Shown piece after piece: positions 44,607 through 52,713 of a DNA stretch of 64,000 bases. Each line of letters opens with the position of its first letter. Position 1 is the stretch's first letter. Source of the stretch: Bacillus oleivorans (GTDB lineage: Bacteria > Bacillota > Bacilli > Bacillales > JC228); contig NZ_OAOP01000001.1 of NCBI RefSeq assembly GCF_900207585.1, positions 558,001 through 622,000 on the forward strand, read 5' to 3'. Below the pieces are notes generated by a model. The model was not told where the DNA came from, ran no database searches, and saw nothing but the letters and a program-made list of their open reading frames with translations. The position numbers and the translations under genes are program-made.

Positions 44607-45536
44607 ATGAGTAAAGTATTAGTTTTTGGACATAAAAACCCTGATACAGATACAATCTGCTCTGCCATTGCATATGCAGAATTAAAAAATAAACTAGGGG
44701 TAGAGGCGGAACCAGTTCGGCTTGGAGCAATTAGTGGTGAAACACAATATGCCCTAGATACTTTTGGTGTAGCGGTACCTCGTTTAGTAGAAACGGTTGC
44801 AAACGAAGTAAGTGAGGTTATTTTAGTTGACCACAATGAGCGTCAGCAAAGCGCAAGCGACATTGACCAAGTCCGAGTGCTTGAAGTGATTGACCACCAC
44901 AGAATCGCAAACTTTGAAACCAGTGATCCATTGTACTACCGCGCTGAACCAGTCGGATGTACAGCAACCATTTTATTAAAATTGTACAAGGAAAAAGGAG
45001 TAGAAATCCGCAAAGAAATCGCCGGATTAATGATATCTGCGATTATCTCCGACTCCTTATTGTTCAAGTCTCCAACCTGTACAGATGAAGATGTCGCAGC
45101 AGCCAAAGAATTAGCAGCGATTGCCGGAGTTGACGCAGAAAGCTATGGCCTAAACATGCTTAAAGCAGGAGCAGACTTAAGTGATAAAACCATCAAGGAA
45201 CTTATTTCACTCGATGCAAAAGAGTTCCAAATGGGCAATGCGAAAGTCGAAATTGCGCAAGTGAACGCAGTTGACGTCAATGATGTTCTCTCTCGCCAAG
45301 CTGAAGTCGAAAGTGAACTCAGGCAGGTCATTGCTGAGAAAAACTTAGATCTATTCTTCTTCGTCGTTACCGATATTTTAAACAATGATTCTGTAGGTAT
45401 CGCTTTAGGAGATAAAGCAAGTGCTGTTGAAGAAGCATTTGGTGTCAACCTTGAAAACAACAAATCCGTACTTAAAGGTGTCGTTTCCCGTAAAAAACAA
45501 ATCGTCCCAGTCCTAACAGACGCCTTGTCAAAATAA
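44607..45536 (+). CDS. ppaC: Manganese-dependent inorganic pyrophosphatase
   Basis: This 309-residue family II pyrophosphatase (DHH superfamily) splits pyrophosphate in the cytoplasm. The metal ligands are in [19 protein letters not shown] and the DHH motif (VIDHHRI). The C-terminal substrate-binding part has [10 protein letters not shown]. Length and motifs match B. subtilis PpaC. AAAGGAG precedes ATG 44607. Confidence 0.95.
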   Translation: MSKVLVFGHKNPDTDTICSAIAYAELKNKLGVEAEPVRLGAISGETQYALDTFGVAVPRLVETVANEVSEVILVDHNERQQSASDIDQVRVLEVIDHHRIANFETSDPLYYRAEPVGCTATILLKLYKEKGVEIRKEIAGLMISAIISDSLLFKSPTCTDEDVAAAKELAAIAGVDAESYGLNMLKAGADLSDKTIKELISLDAKEFQMGNAKVEIAQVNAVDVNDVLSRQAEVESELRQVIAEKNLDLFFFVVTDILNNDSVGIALGDKASAVEEAFGVNLENNKSVLKGVVSRKKQIVPVLTDALSK

Positions 45537-45551
45537 TCATATAAACAACAA

Positions 45552-45588
45552 AACAACTTTCCGTATCGGGCGGAAGGTTGTTTTTTTT
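45552..45588 (+). terminator. ppaC terminator
   Basis: AACAACTTTCCG (45552-45563) pairs with CGGAAGGTTGTT (45571-45582), followed by a T run. Confidence 0.88.
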
Positions 45589-45596
45589 GCAACAAG

Positions 45597-45761
45597 GGGA
45601 CGGTTCTCGTGTTTCACTCCGAGGAAACAAGGGGACGGTTCTCGTGTTTCACTCCGAGTATCATTGAGGAGGTTCATTTAGCACAAATCCGAAACAGAAG
45701 AACCGTCCCTCTGTTTCACTCATGTTCACAATCCGGAACAGAAGAACCGTCCCTCTGTTTC
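45597..45761. repeat. Four GGGACGGTTCT elements in two inverted pairs
   Basis: Two direct copies (GGGACGGTTCTCGTGTTTC at 45597 and 45632) are followed by two inverted copies (GAACCGTCCCTCTGTTTC, starting near 45698 and 45743). The block is about 165 bp, a REPIN-like cluster, between ppaC and the next leftward gene. Confidence 0.85.
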
Positions 45762-45766
45762 AAAAA

Positions 45767-45801
45767 GCAACCGCCTAAGTCCAATGAGGGGAGGCGGTTG
45801 C
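45767..45801. terminator. Hairpin downstream of the leftward 174-aa gene
   Basis: GCAACCGCCT (45767-45776) pairs with AGGCGGTTGC (45792-45801). Read leftward it is followed by TTTTTG, so it suits termination of the minus-strand gene. The bases 45830-45910 hold further inverted repeats around TCAGGTG and CACCTGA. Confidence 0.6.
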
Positions 45802-45947
45802 TGTTTTGAAAACTGTTTATGGCTGCTGGATGAGATCAGGTGTTGCCGGCACCTGAATACCAGCGTGACCTAAGTTTCCAAAGAATCAAGTGTTACCAGC
45901 ACCTGATCGTTTGTAGGTTTTACCGAAACAGCGTTCTTCATACACCA

Positions 45948-46472
45948 TTATTTTGGAATGACAAGGTATTCCTGATCAGCAAATGATTGACCGGCCTGAA
46001 CGCCAAGCTCGAAGGCGGTGTGCCCGGCAATTGTAAAGCACTCAGCTTCTATTTGTGTGAAGGAAGATTGTCGTGCTTCTGCTACCATTCTCTTATTTAT
46101 TTGATCTAGCAGGAGCCCAATTTCTTCCTGGAATTTTGAGTCGGCTGTTCCGCTTGCTGCTTGATGACCAAGGGATACGCCTTTTGTGAATATTTCTAAT
46201 GCATAGTGTTCAGTGAATCGTTCTAAAAATGGACTCGTTTTGAAATTATTCGCAGAAATAAGACCGGCATGGTGACGTGCTGCATTTCCTAATCGGCAAA
46301 TAATTTTTCCAACGGCCTCTTCATAACTTTTTAAAACCATTTGTTCGACAGCTTCTGCCTCTTTTTTATAGATTGCTTTATCAGCTTTGTACTGAATCTC
46401 CCTTTTGGCATTAACCAGGTCGGCTTCAGATGAACCTGAAAGCACGGAAGCAATCTTTCGAAATAAACCCAT
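45948..46472 (-). CDS. Hypothetical protein (174 aa)
   Basis: This is a mostly helical soluble protein with no family I recognise. It starts MGLFRKIASVLSGSSEADLV and has Ala-rich helices (YEEAVGKIICRLGNAARHHA, HTAFELGVQAGQ). There is no signal peptide. GGAGG upstream of ATG 46472 is strong, which supports a real gene. It is divergent from the HD-GYP-like gene. Confidence 0.65.
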   Translation of the reverse strand: MGLFRKIASVLSGSSEADLVNAKREIQYKADKAIYKKEAEAVEQMVLKSYEEAVGKIICRLGNAARHHAGLISANNFKTSPFLERFTEHYALEIFTKGVSLGHQAASGTADSKFQEEIGLLLDQINKRMVAEARQSSFTQIEAECFTIAGHTAFELGVQAGQSFADQEYLVIPK

Positions 46473-46701
46473 TTGTTTCCTCCAATATTGGTAAATTTCC
46501 CCTTATTGATTCAGTAATCGAAATAATAGGAGTCCCTTTATTTTTCGGGTCCTTTTGAAAAATATTAATCCCCTTGAGAGATAAATTTCTCGAAGTGCTT
46601 CAATTTAGTAATTAAATCTCTAATAAATTTGACGATAAATAAAATATTCTTTGAATTTGCTTCATGTTTCCGTACTTTTACCGATAATTTAAGGAAGAAT
46701 G

Positions 46702-46730
46702 TTCACATAAAGTAAAAATTTATGTAAAAT
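46702..46730 (+). promoter_or_regulatory. Putative promoter of the HD-domain gene
   Basis: TTCACA (46702-46707) and TAAAAT (46725-46730) are 17 bp apart, leaving a ~100-nt leader. Elsewhere in 46473-46835 I see nothing firm, and no GEMM aptamer. Confidence 0.4.
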
Positions 46731-46835
46731 AAAGAGGACTTATTACCTAGTACTATATTCCTTGTTCATTCGATAAAAGAGATCAAAACCAGATAAGCAG
46801 CGAAGCGGCCAAACCAACGAGGAGGTACATACATT

Positions 46836-47597
46836 ATGGAGAAACAGAAGCTTCCACCACATACCATTACCCTGAAAAAAAGAGATATATTGGAGCGCAG
46901 AAACCATCTTAAGGATGATTTTTATCATGCGTTAACTGTATTGGGGTCTGAAAAAAGGTTTGGTCAATTATTAATGAATCCTAACGATTTCTCATTTGTT
47001 GAGGATTTATTTATCGAAATTGTATTAAATGAGAAAGTGTATGCCCTTTTACAAACACTAAAAAGCTGGGAGAAGTATTCCTATTTTCATTCGATAGATG
47101 TTTTTATCTCAGGTATTTTAGTTTTGAAGGAATTTCAGGCTGCTAACCTTGAAACCCTGGGAGCAGGGCTTTTACTTCATGATATCGGGAAAATTGAAAT
47201 CCCAAAGGAGATTTTGGCAAAACCTGAATCACTTTCAGACGACGAATTTGTGAAAGTTATGGAGCATCCCTTAAAAGGGTACGAGATTTTGAAGAAATAT
47301 TCATTTTCAGATCAAATTTGCAACATGGCCAGAGATCATCATGAACGCTTAGATGGAACAGGGTATCCATATCAGATCACCGAAAAAGATATACCAATCG
47401 AAACGAAAATTTTAATGATTGTCGATGTATATTCAGCTCTTACACTGGAAAGACCGTATCGGCCACCGATGTCTGCTCCTGATGCTATGCAGGTATTACT
47501 AAATGATTCCTGCCAGTTTGATACCCAATGCTTAGACAAGTTTATGAATATGGTTGATATTTTTCCGGAAAAAACAGCTGTACCAAGTTTCTCGTAA
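46836..47597 (+). CDS. HD-GYP-like phosphohydrolase
   Basis: This is a 253-residue protein with an HD domain: the metal-binding LLHDIGKIEIPKEIL, then EHPLKGYEIL and ARDHHERLDGTGYP. HHERLDGTGYP is the second signature of HD-GYP cyclic-di-GMP phosphodiesterases, but here the domain is compact and the N-terminal ~85 residues show no sensor I recognise. It may degrade cyclic-di-GMP, the ligand of the two riboswitches in this window. GAGGAGG upstream supports ATG 46836. Confidence 0.82.
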   Translation: MEKQKLPPHTITLKKRDILERRNHLKDDFYHALTVLGSEKRFGQLLMNPNDFSFVEDLFIEIVLNEKVYALLQTLKSWEKYSYFHSIDVFISGILVLKEFQAANLETLGAGLLLHDIGKIEIPKEILAKPESLSDDEFVKVMEHPLKGYEILKKYSFSDQICNMARDHHERLDGTGYPYQITEKDIPIETKILMIVDVYSALTLERPYRPPMSAPDAMQVLLNDSCQFDTQCLDKFMNMVDIFPEKTAVPSFS

Positions 47598-47601
47598 AAC
47601 A

Positions 47602-47644
47602 AAAACCTGTAGCTGAAGTTGTTTTTCTGCTTCAGGTTTTTTTG
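47602..47644. terminator. Terminator between convergent HD-domain and GH18 genes
   Basis: AAAACCTG...CTGAAG (47602-47618) pairs imperfectly with CTGCTTCAGGTTTT (47627-47640), followed by T residues. Read leftward it follows AAAAACC, so it mainly ends the rightward gene. Confidence 0.65.
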
Positions 47645-47675
47645 CAGGTAAAAAAATTGGAACAAATTGTAGCCT

Positions 47676-49298
47676 TCACTCATCCCTCATCCTTATAAAA
47701 TCCTCTTTCATTCGGTCCATTAGGGCTGCCATTTGTGCTCTGTTTGAATAAGCCTCTGGTTTAAAGGTTCCGTTATTAAAGCCGGTAATATGCCCTTGCT
47801 GATAAATTGCAATAATCGGTTTATACGACCAGCGATTCTCCTTGACATCAGAAAACGGGCTATCAGCCATAGGTTCGAGCGAATAGTTAAAAATATTATT
47901 TATAATTTGCGCCAGCTGTTCACGGGTAAGCGGGTCATTAGGACCGAAGACAGTGGGCTTTTTCCCATGCAAATACCCTAATTCTCTTGCAGTCTCTATT
48001 TCGTTTCTGGCCCAGTGACCCTTTAAATCGGTAAATTTATATTCTTTAGGTTTTATTTCATCTTTTCCGAGGGCACGGACTAAAATAGCAGCCCCTTGTG
48101 CACGGGTAAGAGTAGAGTTGGGTGCAAAGGTTGTACTCGTTGTTCCGAGCATCCAGCCTTCTTGCGAGACAAAATGTATATTTTTTTCGGCCCAAAAACC
48201 AACAGGGACATCATTAAAATAACGGCCATTTAACCAGAGCATGTAGTAATCCCACGTAGCTTTAGTCTCCTGAGATAAAGACCACGATCCCGTTCCGTAA
48301 ATTCCGTATTTCATCGGAAGCCGAAGCTTCGATTTTATCGATCTTTCATTTTCATACCAAACAACATATTTTCCTTCTGTTAATTTGGTACTTCCCAAAA
48401 AAGTAGATTTTTCTCTTGGAATTGTAAATTCCGCGAATGGGGTCTGGCTCTTTTCGTCAAACTGGTAAGCTCCATTAAACTGATTGACGAGAGGCTCGAC
48501 TTTGTTGATTGATATCCCTTTGCCCGTAATTACTTGATTTTCTAAGGTTGGACCGTCTAGCTTCCATAAACGGCCATAAAAGGGGAGGCCAATGACTATT
48601 TTATTTTTTGGTACGCCCTGATTTATCGCATATTGAATCGACCGTTCAGAAAACCCAATACTGGCAACAGGTCCAATTGGACTGTCCGGTGCTTCCCAGC
48701 TTTCATCGTAAGCCATGATCATCAGGTAATTGGCATAATTCGATAAAGCCTTATAATCATAAAAGCCGTGCCAGCCAATTTTCCAGTTGTTCGGATTAGC
48801 CGCAACAGCAACAGAAACCTCTTTTTGACTTGGAATTTTACTCCGCAGCAGCCCCACAAACTCGGTAAAAGCGTTCCGATACTCGTGGCCGACCCCTTCA
48901 ATATCGACGTTCACTCCATCTAAATGATACATATCAATCGCTGCAGCAATATCCTCAACTAATGTTTCCTTGTTGTTTAATGCGCTAATCCCAGCGGTTT
49001 TATTCCAATGGTTTGATAAAAACGGAACCACTTTGATACCGCGTCTATGCATCTCTGAAATAAACAAAGATTGCAGGGTCCAATTCACATGTAATCTACC
49101 TTGATCGTTTATATCAAAATAATTAGGCGAAACAACAGTCAGGCTGCCATTTGTCCGATTGATGTGAGTGATGTACTGGTTTGGATTGCCAAAGTATAAG
49201 TAAGACATATTAAACTTAGCAATCGCGGCTGCAGCATTGGTTAAAAACATAACCAAAAATGAAAGGACTAGAATGATGAAGGTTTTTTTGTATTTCAT
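47676..49298 (-). CDS. SLH-anchored glycoside hydrolase family 18 protein
   Basis: This 540-residue exported protein begins with a signal peptide (MKYKKTFIILVLSFLVMFLT), then a GH18 barrel of about 320 residues with the catalytic motif LDGVNVDIEG (acid Glu at its end). YYLMIMAYDESWE-like YLMIMAYDESWEAP and VIGLPFYGRLWK are also typical. The barrel resembles YaaH/YdhD-type peptidoglycan or cortex-fragment glucosaminidases more than chitinases. The C-terminal ~170 residues hold three SLH repeats (starts near FNDVPVGFW, FTDLKGHWA and FSDVKENRW) for cell-wall anchoring. ATG 49298 fits AAAGGA better than ATG 49304. It lies 39 nt after the lipoprotein gene. Confidence 0.9.
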   Translation of the reverse strand: MKYKKTFIILVLSFLVMFLTNAAAAIAKFNMSYLYFGNPNQYITHINRTNGSLTVVSPNYFDINDQGRLHVNWTLQSLFISEMHRRGIKVVPFLSNHWNKTAGISALNNKETLVEDIAAAIDMYHLDGVNVDIEGVGHEYRNAFTEFVGLLRSKIPSQKEVSVAVAANPNNWKIGWHGFYDYKALSNYANYLMIMAYDESWEAPDSPIGPVASIGFSERSIQYAINQGVPKNKIVIGLPFYGRLWKLDGPTLENQVITGKGISINKVEPLVNQFNGAYQFDEKSQTPFAEFTIPREKSTFLGSTKLTEGKYVVWYENERSIKSKLRLPMKYGIYGTGSWSLSQETKATWDYYMLWLNGRYFNDVPVGFWAEKNIHFVSQEGWMLGTTSTTFAPNSTLTRAQGAAILVRALGKDEIKPKEYKFTDLKGHWARNEIETARELGYLHGKKPTVFGPNDPLTREQLAQIINNIFNYSLEPMADSPFSDVKENRWSYKPIIAIYQQGHITGFNNGTFKPEAYSNRAQMAALMDRMKEDFIRMRDE

Positions 49299-49337
49299 AA
49301 TCATATTCCTTTCAATGTATTTAAAAACTTCAAGAAG

Positions 49338-50006
49338 TTAATCGGCATAAAATGCTGCAAACTGATAAGCTTCTTCCTTAGGAGTAATCGTATATAGAAT
49401 CCCATTATATTCAATCGTTCTTTGTTGAACAGGTTCAAAATTGGCATTAGGACCGATCCCAAACTCATTAAACAAGTAATCCGCATGATGAGGTTCTCTG
49501 CCTGGATTCAGGATTAAATAAATCTGGCTCATCGCTGTCAGCAGCTGAAAACGCTCTGTTAGTGTTTGCGCCCGTTCAGTTACTTGTAAACCTCTGATTT
49601 TGTCATCATAAACATATACACGTAAAACAAGGCCATTCTGGAAATCTGAAACATAGACATCCCCTTGGTCAATCGGGGTTTTTTCCAGCCTGCGAATCAT
49701 TAATGCCGTACCTTGCTCCTCAGATAAAGCATTCCATCTCTCCTTAAAATCGTGAAAAGGAAGTCTGTCATCCTGAGAGACTGTTTCCGATTCTTCGGTT
49801 TGATCATCAACATCATTTGGCAGGAGCTGTGTCTCGTGCCGAATCTGTCCCGTAGGATTTTCAATCCTATTAGGGGCTGGCGGCAGCTGATTGGTTAATT
49901 CCTGATAAGGATCCGAACTATTAAGATTTTCCTCTGGCGTGGGACTGCACGATACCAGCAGGGTTACTGCAGTTAAACCGAGAGAAACTTTAAAAAACCG
50001 TTTCAT
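49338..50006 (-). CDS. Hypothetical lipoprotein (222 aa)
   Basis: The signal peptide MKRFFKVSLGLTAVTLLVS ends at a lipobox Cys (LLVSCSPTP). The mature part has a Pro/Asn-rich linker, then a folded domain (FKERWNALSEEQGTALMIRR, VYVSDFQNGLVLRVYVYDDK) that I do not recognise. AAAGGTGA supports ATG 50006; an in-frame ATG at 50030 lacks an SD. It is first gene of a two-gene operon with the SLH-GH18 protein, so it may aid that enzyme at the cell surface. Confidence 0.75.
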   Translation of the reverse strand: MKRFFKVSLGLTAVTLLVSCSPTPEENLNSSDPYQELTNQLPPAPNRIENPTGQIRHETQLLPNDVDDQTEESETVSQDDRLPFHDFKERWNALSEEQGTALMIRRLEKTPIDQGDVYVSDFQNGLVLRVYVYDDKIRGLQVTERAQTLTERFQLLTAMSQIYLILNPGREPHHADYLFNEFGIGPNANFEPVQQRTIEYNGILYTITPKEEAYQFAAFYAD

Positions 50007-50162
50007 AAAATCACCTTTCTTTTTGAACATGTTTGTTAGTGTTCTTCAAAAAGCGGTGAAATATAAGGGAGAAAGGGAAATTTTAGAAGTAATGGGAAGG
50101 GGAGTGAATGAAATGCCGGTTGGGAAGGGGGAGTTGAGATTAAACAAAAAAGGCGGAGTATT

Positions 50163-50351
50163 ATGTGCGAAATTGTGGTGGGAATGCACGAAACCAAAGG
50201 GGAAATGCACGTACCCAAAGGAGGAATGCACGAAATTGCGGTGGGAATGCACGAAATCTGAAATGGTTTGCACGAAATCGGTACGGGGATGCACGATAAT
50301 AGGAAAGAAATGCATGATATCATTAAGAGAATCCACGAAACCAGTCAAGTC
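50163..50351 (+). repeat. Tandem array C1: nine 21-bp units, core ATGCACGAAA
   Basis: Nine units of exactly 21 bp run from 50163 to 50351, each like ATGCACGAAACCAAAGGGGA plus A. The first half is conserved, the second half variable. The same family forms array C2 beyond the NERD gene. The array lies upstream of the lipoprotein gene, on the opposite sense. Confidence 0.85.
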
Positions 50352-50397
50352 AATTCATCGGACCAAGTAAAAGATAAAAAAAGGGGGTACTACTAAA

Positions 50398-51378
50398 TTA
50401 AGGTACTCGGTCAATAAATGAATATCTATACTTCCTTCCTCTAAAATTACCAGTTGGAATTAGATTCATAGAGGCAAGGATTCGAGTTGCCGCGCCACGT
50501 GAGGATAAGAGGAGAAAATCACGGCAACTCTTATTATTAAGCTGCGAATTGAAGAGAAGAAAAAAATCCTCGATTGCTTGGTGATGAGCCGTTTTTGAAC
50601 TTATTGAACAGTGAGGACAGATCCATTTTCCATGGGCTCTTTTCATTGCAAATTTTAAGCAGCCAGGACATTGGACACCTTTTATAATATCACTTCGATT
50701 TATTTGGAATGTTTTTAGAATGTCAATAAATAATGGAGTATCATATTGAAGAATTAATGAGCTGAGTTTTTTGAGGGAGACATGATTTAACCGGATCTTT
50801 TTATATTTTTCTTCAAGCTCTAAGGTCATTTGAAAAATTTGATCTAGATGCCGGATTTGTTTAAGAGAATCTAGTGGCATGTCGTCTGAAGCTTTTAAGA
50901 TAGCTTTAGGATTGCTAAAAATAAGCGCAATCTCAATTGGGATATGACTTAAATTCTTATTTTGCAGCCACTTCATGAGCTGAACTCTTTGTAAATGAAC
51001 CTGGGTTAACGGGTTGGAGAACCTTTCTACTTTTCCATTCTCATCTGTCCGAATAACCTGATCGAACTGCGCATCAAAATAGATTGTACCCGACCAATTC
51101 TTAACCTCCATAATTAATATAAAATTGGGACAAATGATAAGAGTATCCATTTGGAACGCATGATTGTTAAGGAGTCGAACATCATGTAAAATGTGGAATT
51201 TTTCATTGGCAATAAAGTCTAAGTAGTAGTCAACATCTTTTTCTCCCCGGTAACCAGACTCCCATTTCGGAAGGTCGGCCATGATCACGGACCTCATTTT
51301 ATGATTCGGACTAATTCTATTAAGCAATGCTTTCTGCTTCCTTACTCTTAAGGAAGGCATTCTTGGTTTAATAACCAA
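50398..51378 (-). CDS. NERD (nuclease-related domain) protein with zinc ribbon
   Basis: This is a 326-residue protein. Residues ~40-150 form a NERD domain: SGYRGEKDVDYYLDF and LLNNHAFQMDTLIICPN, then LIMEVKNWSGTI, which carries the D-(E/V)xK nuclease-type motif. Next is a zinc-ribbon pair CPGCLKFAMKR...WICPHC near residue 240, then a C-terminal ~65-residue segment with ATRILASMNLIP. It is possibly a DNA-processing protein of unknown role. The start is TTG 51378 behind AAGGAG. It is bracketed by two tandem arrays of the same repeat family. Confidence 0.85.
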   Translation of the reverse strand: MVIKPRMPSLRVRKQKALLNRISPNHKMRSVIMADLPKWESGYRGEKDVDYYLDFIANEKFHILHDVRLLNNHAFQMDTLIICPNFILIMEVKNWSGTIYFDAQFDQVIRTDENGKVERFSNPLTQVHLQRVQLMKWLQNKNLSHIPIEIALIFSNPKAILKASDDMPLDSLKQIRHLDQIFQMTLELEEKYKKIRLNHVSLKKLSSLILQYDTPLFIDILKTFQINRSDIIKGVQCPGCLKFAMKRAHGKWICPHCSISSKTAHHQAIEDFFLLFNSQLNNKSCRDFLLLSSRGAATRILASMNLIPTGNFRGRKYRYSFIDRVP

Positions 51379-51486
51379 ATTATCACTCTCCTTTTATAAA
51401 GTTTCGTAATAATATTCTAAAAAAAGAAAGAGATTCCTTTTAAAAATTATTAAAATGTTAAAAATATGCACGGAATCGTTGCTGTC

Positions 51487-51890
51487 ATGCATAAAACTAG
51501 GGTGGAAATGCACGAAATGGGGATGAATGCACGAAACCAAGAGAGGAATGCACGAAACCCAGGGGGAAATGCAAGAAACCAAGAGAGGAATGCACGAAAC
51601 CCAGGGAGGAATGCACGAAACCAAGGGAGGAATGCACGAAACCAGGAGGAATACACGAAACCTGGAGAGGAATGCACGAAACCAGGAGGAATGCACGAAA
51701 CCAAGAGAGGAATGCACGAAACCAAGAAAGGAATGCATGATACCAAGAGAGGAATGCACGAAACCCAGAGAGGAATGCACGAAACCAGGAGGAATGCACG
51801 AAACCAAGAAAGGAATGCACGAAACCAAGAGAGAAATGCACGAAACCCAAGGAGAAATGCATGAAACCAAGGAAGGATTGTACGAACGTT
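51487..51890 (+). repeat. Tandem array C2: about 20 units of 21 or 19 bp, core ATGCACGAAACC
   Basis: Nineteen units run from 51487 to 51877, fifteen of 21 bp and four of 19 bp, then a decayed unit. Consensus is ATGCACGAAACCAAGAGAGG plus A. Because the 19-bp units change frame, the several open frames on both strands are by-products. Each unit holds an AGGA directly before ATG. The array fills the divergent region between the NERD gene and the C26 gene. One isolated unit lies at 60031-60049. Confidence 0.9.
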
Positions 51891-52002
51891 ACCTACAGCA
51901 GCTACTTCCTCCGCCTACCCCACATTATTTTTTCAAAAATACAGTTGTTCGAAAATTAAAATAGTAATAAAGTTAAAGAAACAGATCATAGGGGGTTATG
52001 GA

Positions 52003-52701
52003 TTGAAACCGATTATTGGGATTACATCACATGTGGAACTGGATAGTAAGCATACCTTGAATCATGATTATATTAAGGCTGTGCTGGAGGCAGGGGGAGT
52101 TCCCGTTATTTTGCCAATCGGGATTGATGATGATGTCGATCAGCTCCTGGAAAAGTTAGATGGGATCCTCGTTACAGGCGGAGGAGATATTGATCCGACT
52201 TTGTTTGGGGAGGAACCACATGCAAATTTAGGGGTGATTTCACCAGGGCGTGATAGCTCAGAGTTAGCGATTATTGGGAAGGCACTTGCCTTAAATAAGC
52301 CAATTTTGGCAATTTGCCGCGGCATTCAGATTCTAAATATTGCCGTGGGAGGCGATATGTATCAGGATATTTATGCACAAAGCGATCAGACTTTATTGCA
52401 ACACTCCCAAAAGGCGAGCCGGTCTCACGTATCCCATTATGTTAATGTTGAAAAAAATAGTTTACTAGCTGATATTGCCGGGCAAACCAAATTCAAAGTG
52501 AATTCGTTCCATCACCAGGCGGTTCGCCATGTTCCGAAACCGCTGGCGATTTCGGGAACTGCATCTGACGGAATTATTGAAGCCATTGAAAGTGTCGAGC
52601 ATAAATTTGTACTTGGCGTCCAATGGCATCCAGAACCATTGGCTGCCAATGGAGATGAGATTTCGAAAAAGATTTTTCAACGATTTATCCAATCTTGCTA
52701 A
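52003..52701 (+). CDS. Gamma-glutamyl-gamma-aminobutyrate hydrolase family protein (peptidase C26)
   Basis: This 232-residue class I glutamine-amidotransferase-like hydrolase has VTGGGDIDPTLFGEEPH, the nucleophile Cys in LAICRGIQILNIAVGG, and the His-Glu pair in GVQWHPEPL. PuuD-type members split gamma-glutamyl amides; others cut gamma-D-glutamyl bonds. It sits 12 nt before a dipeptidase and upstream of a peptide importer, so a gamma-glutamyl peptide from cell wall is a reasonable substrate. The start is TTG 52003 behind GGGGG. Confidence 0.9.
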   Translation: MKPIIGITSHVELDSKHTLNHDYIKAVLEAGGVPVILPIGIDDDVDQLLEKLDGILVTGGGDIDPTLFGEEPHANLGVISPGRDSSELAIIGKALALNKPILAICRGIQILNIAVGGDMYQDIYAQSDQTLLQHSQKASRSHVSHYVNVEKNSLLADIAGQTKFKVNSFHHQAVRHVPKPLAISGTASDGIIEAIESVEHKFVLGVQWHPEPLAANGDEISKKIFQRFIQSC

Positions 52702-52713
52702 GAGGTGAAAAAG

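Noticed and set aside
46650-46690. Possible sigma-D promoter (ACCGATAAT)
   Set aside because: The -10 resembles sigma-D, but there is no TAAA at the right distance upstream.
46740-46835. Possible third cyclic-di-GMP riboswitch before the HD-GYP-like gene
   Set aside because: The leader has GCAGCGAAGCGGCCAAACC but lacks the GGGCAAAC and GACGCAAAGC blocks of GEMM-I in order.
50036-50370. Open frames across array C1
   Set aside because: Repeat-derived, low complexity, with no convincing start or homology.
51394-51964. Several long open frames on both strands (MHETKRGMHE-like and FVHSSLGFVHS-like)
   Set aside because: All are readings of array C2. The 19-bp units shift frame, different frames are equally open on both strands, and no start signal fits.
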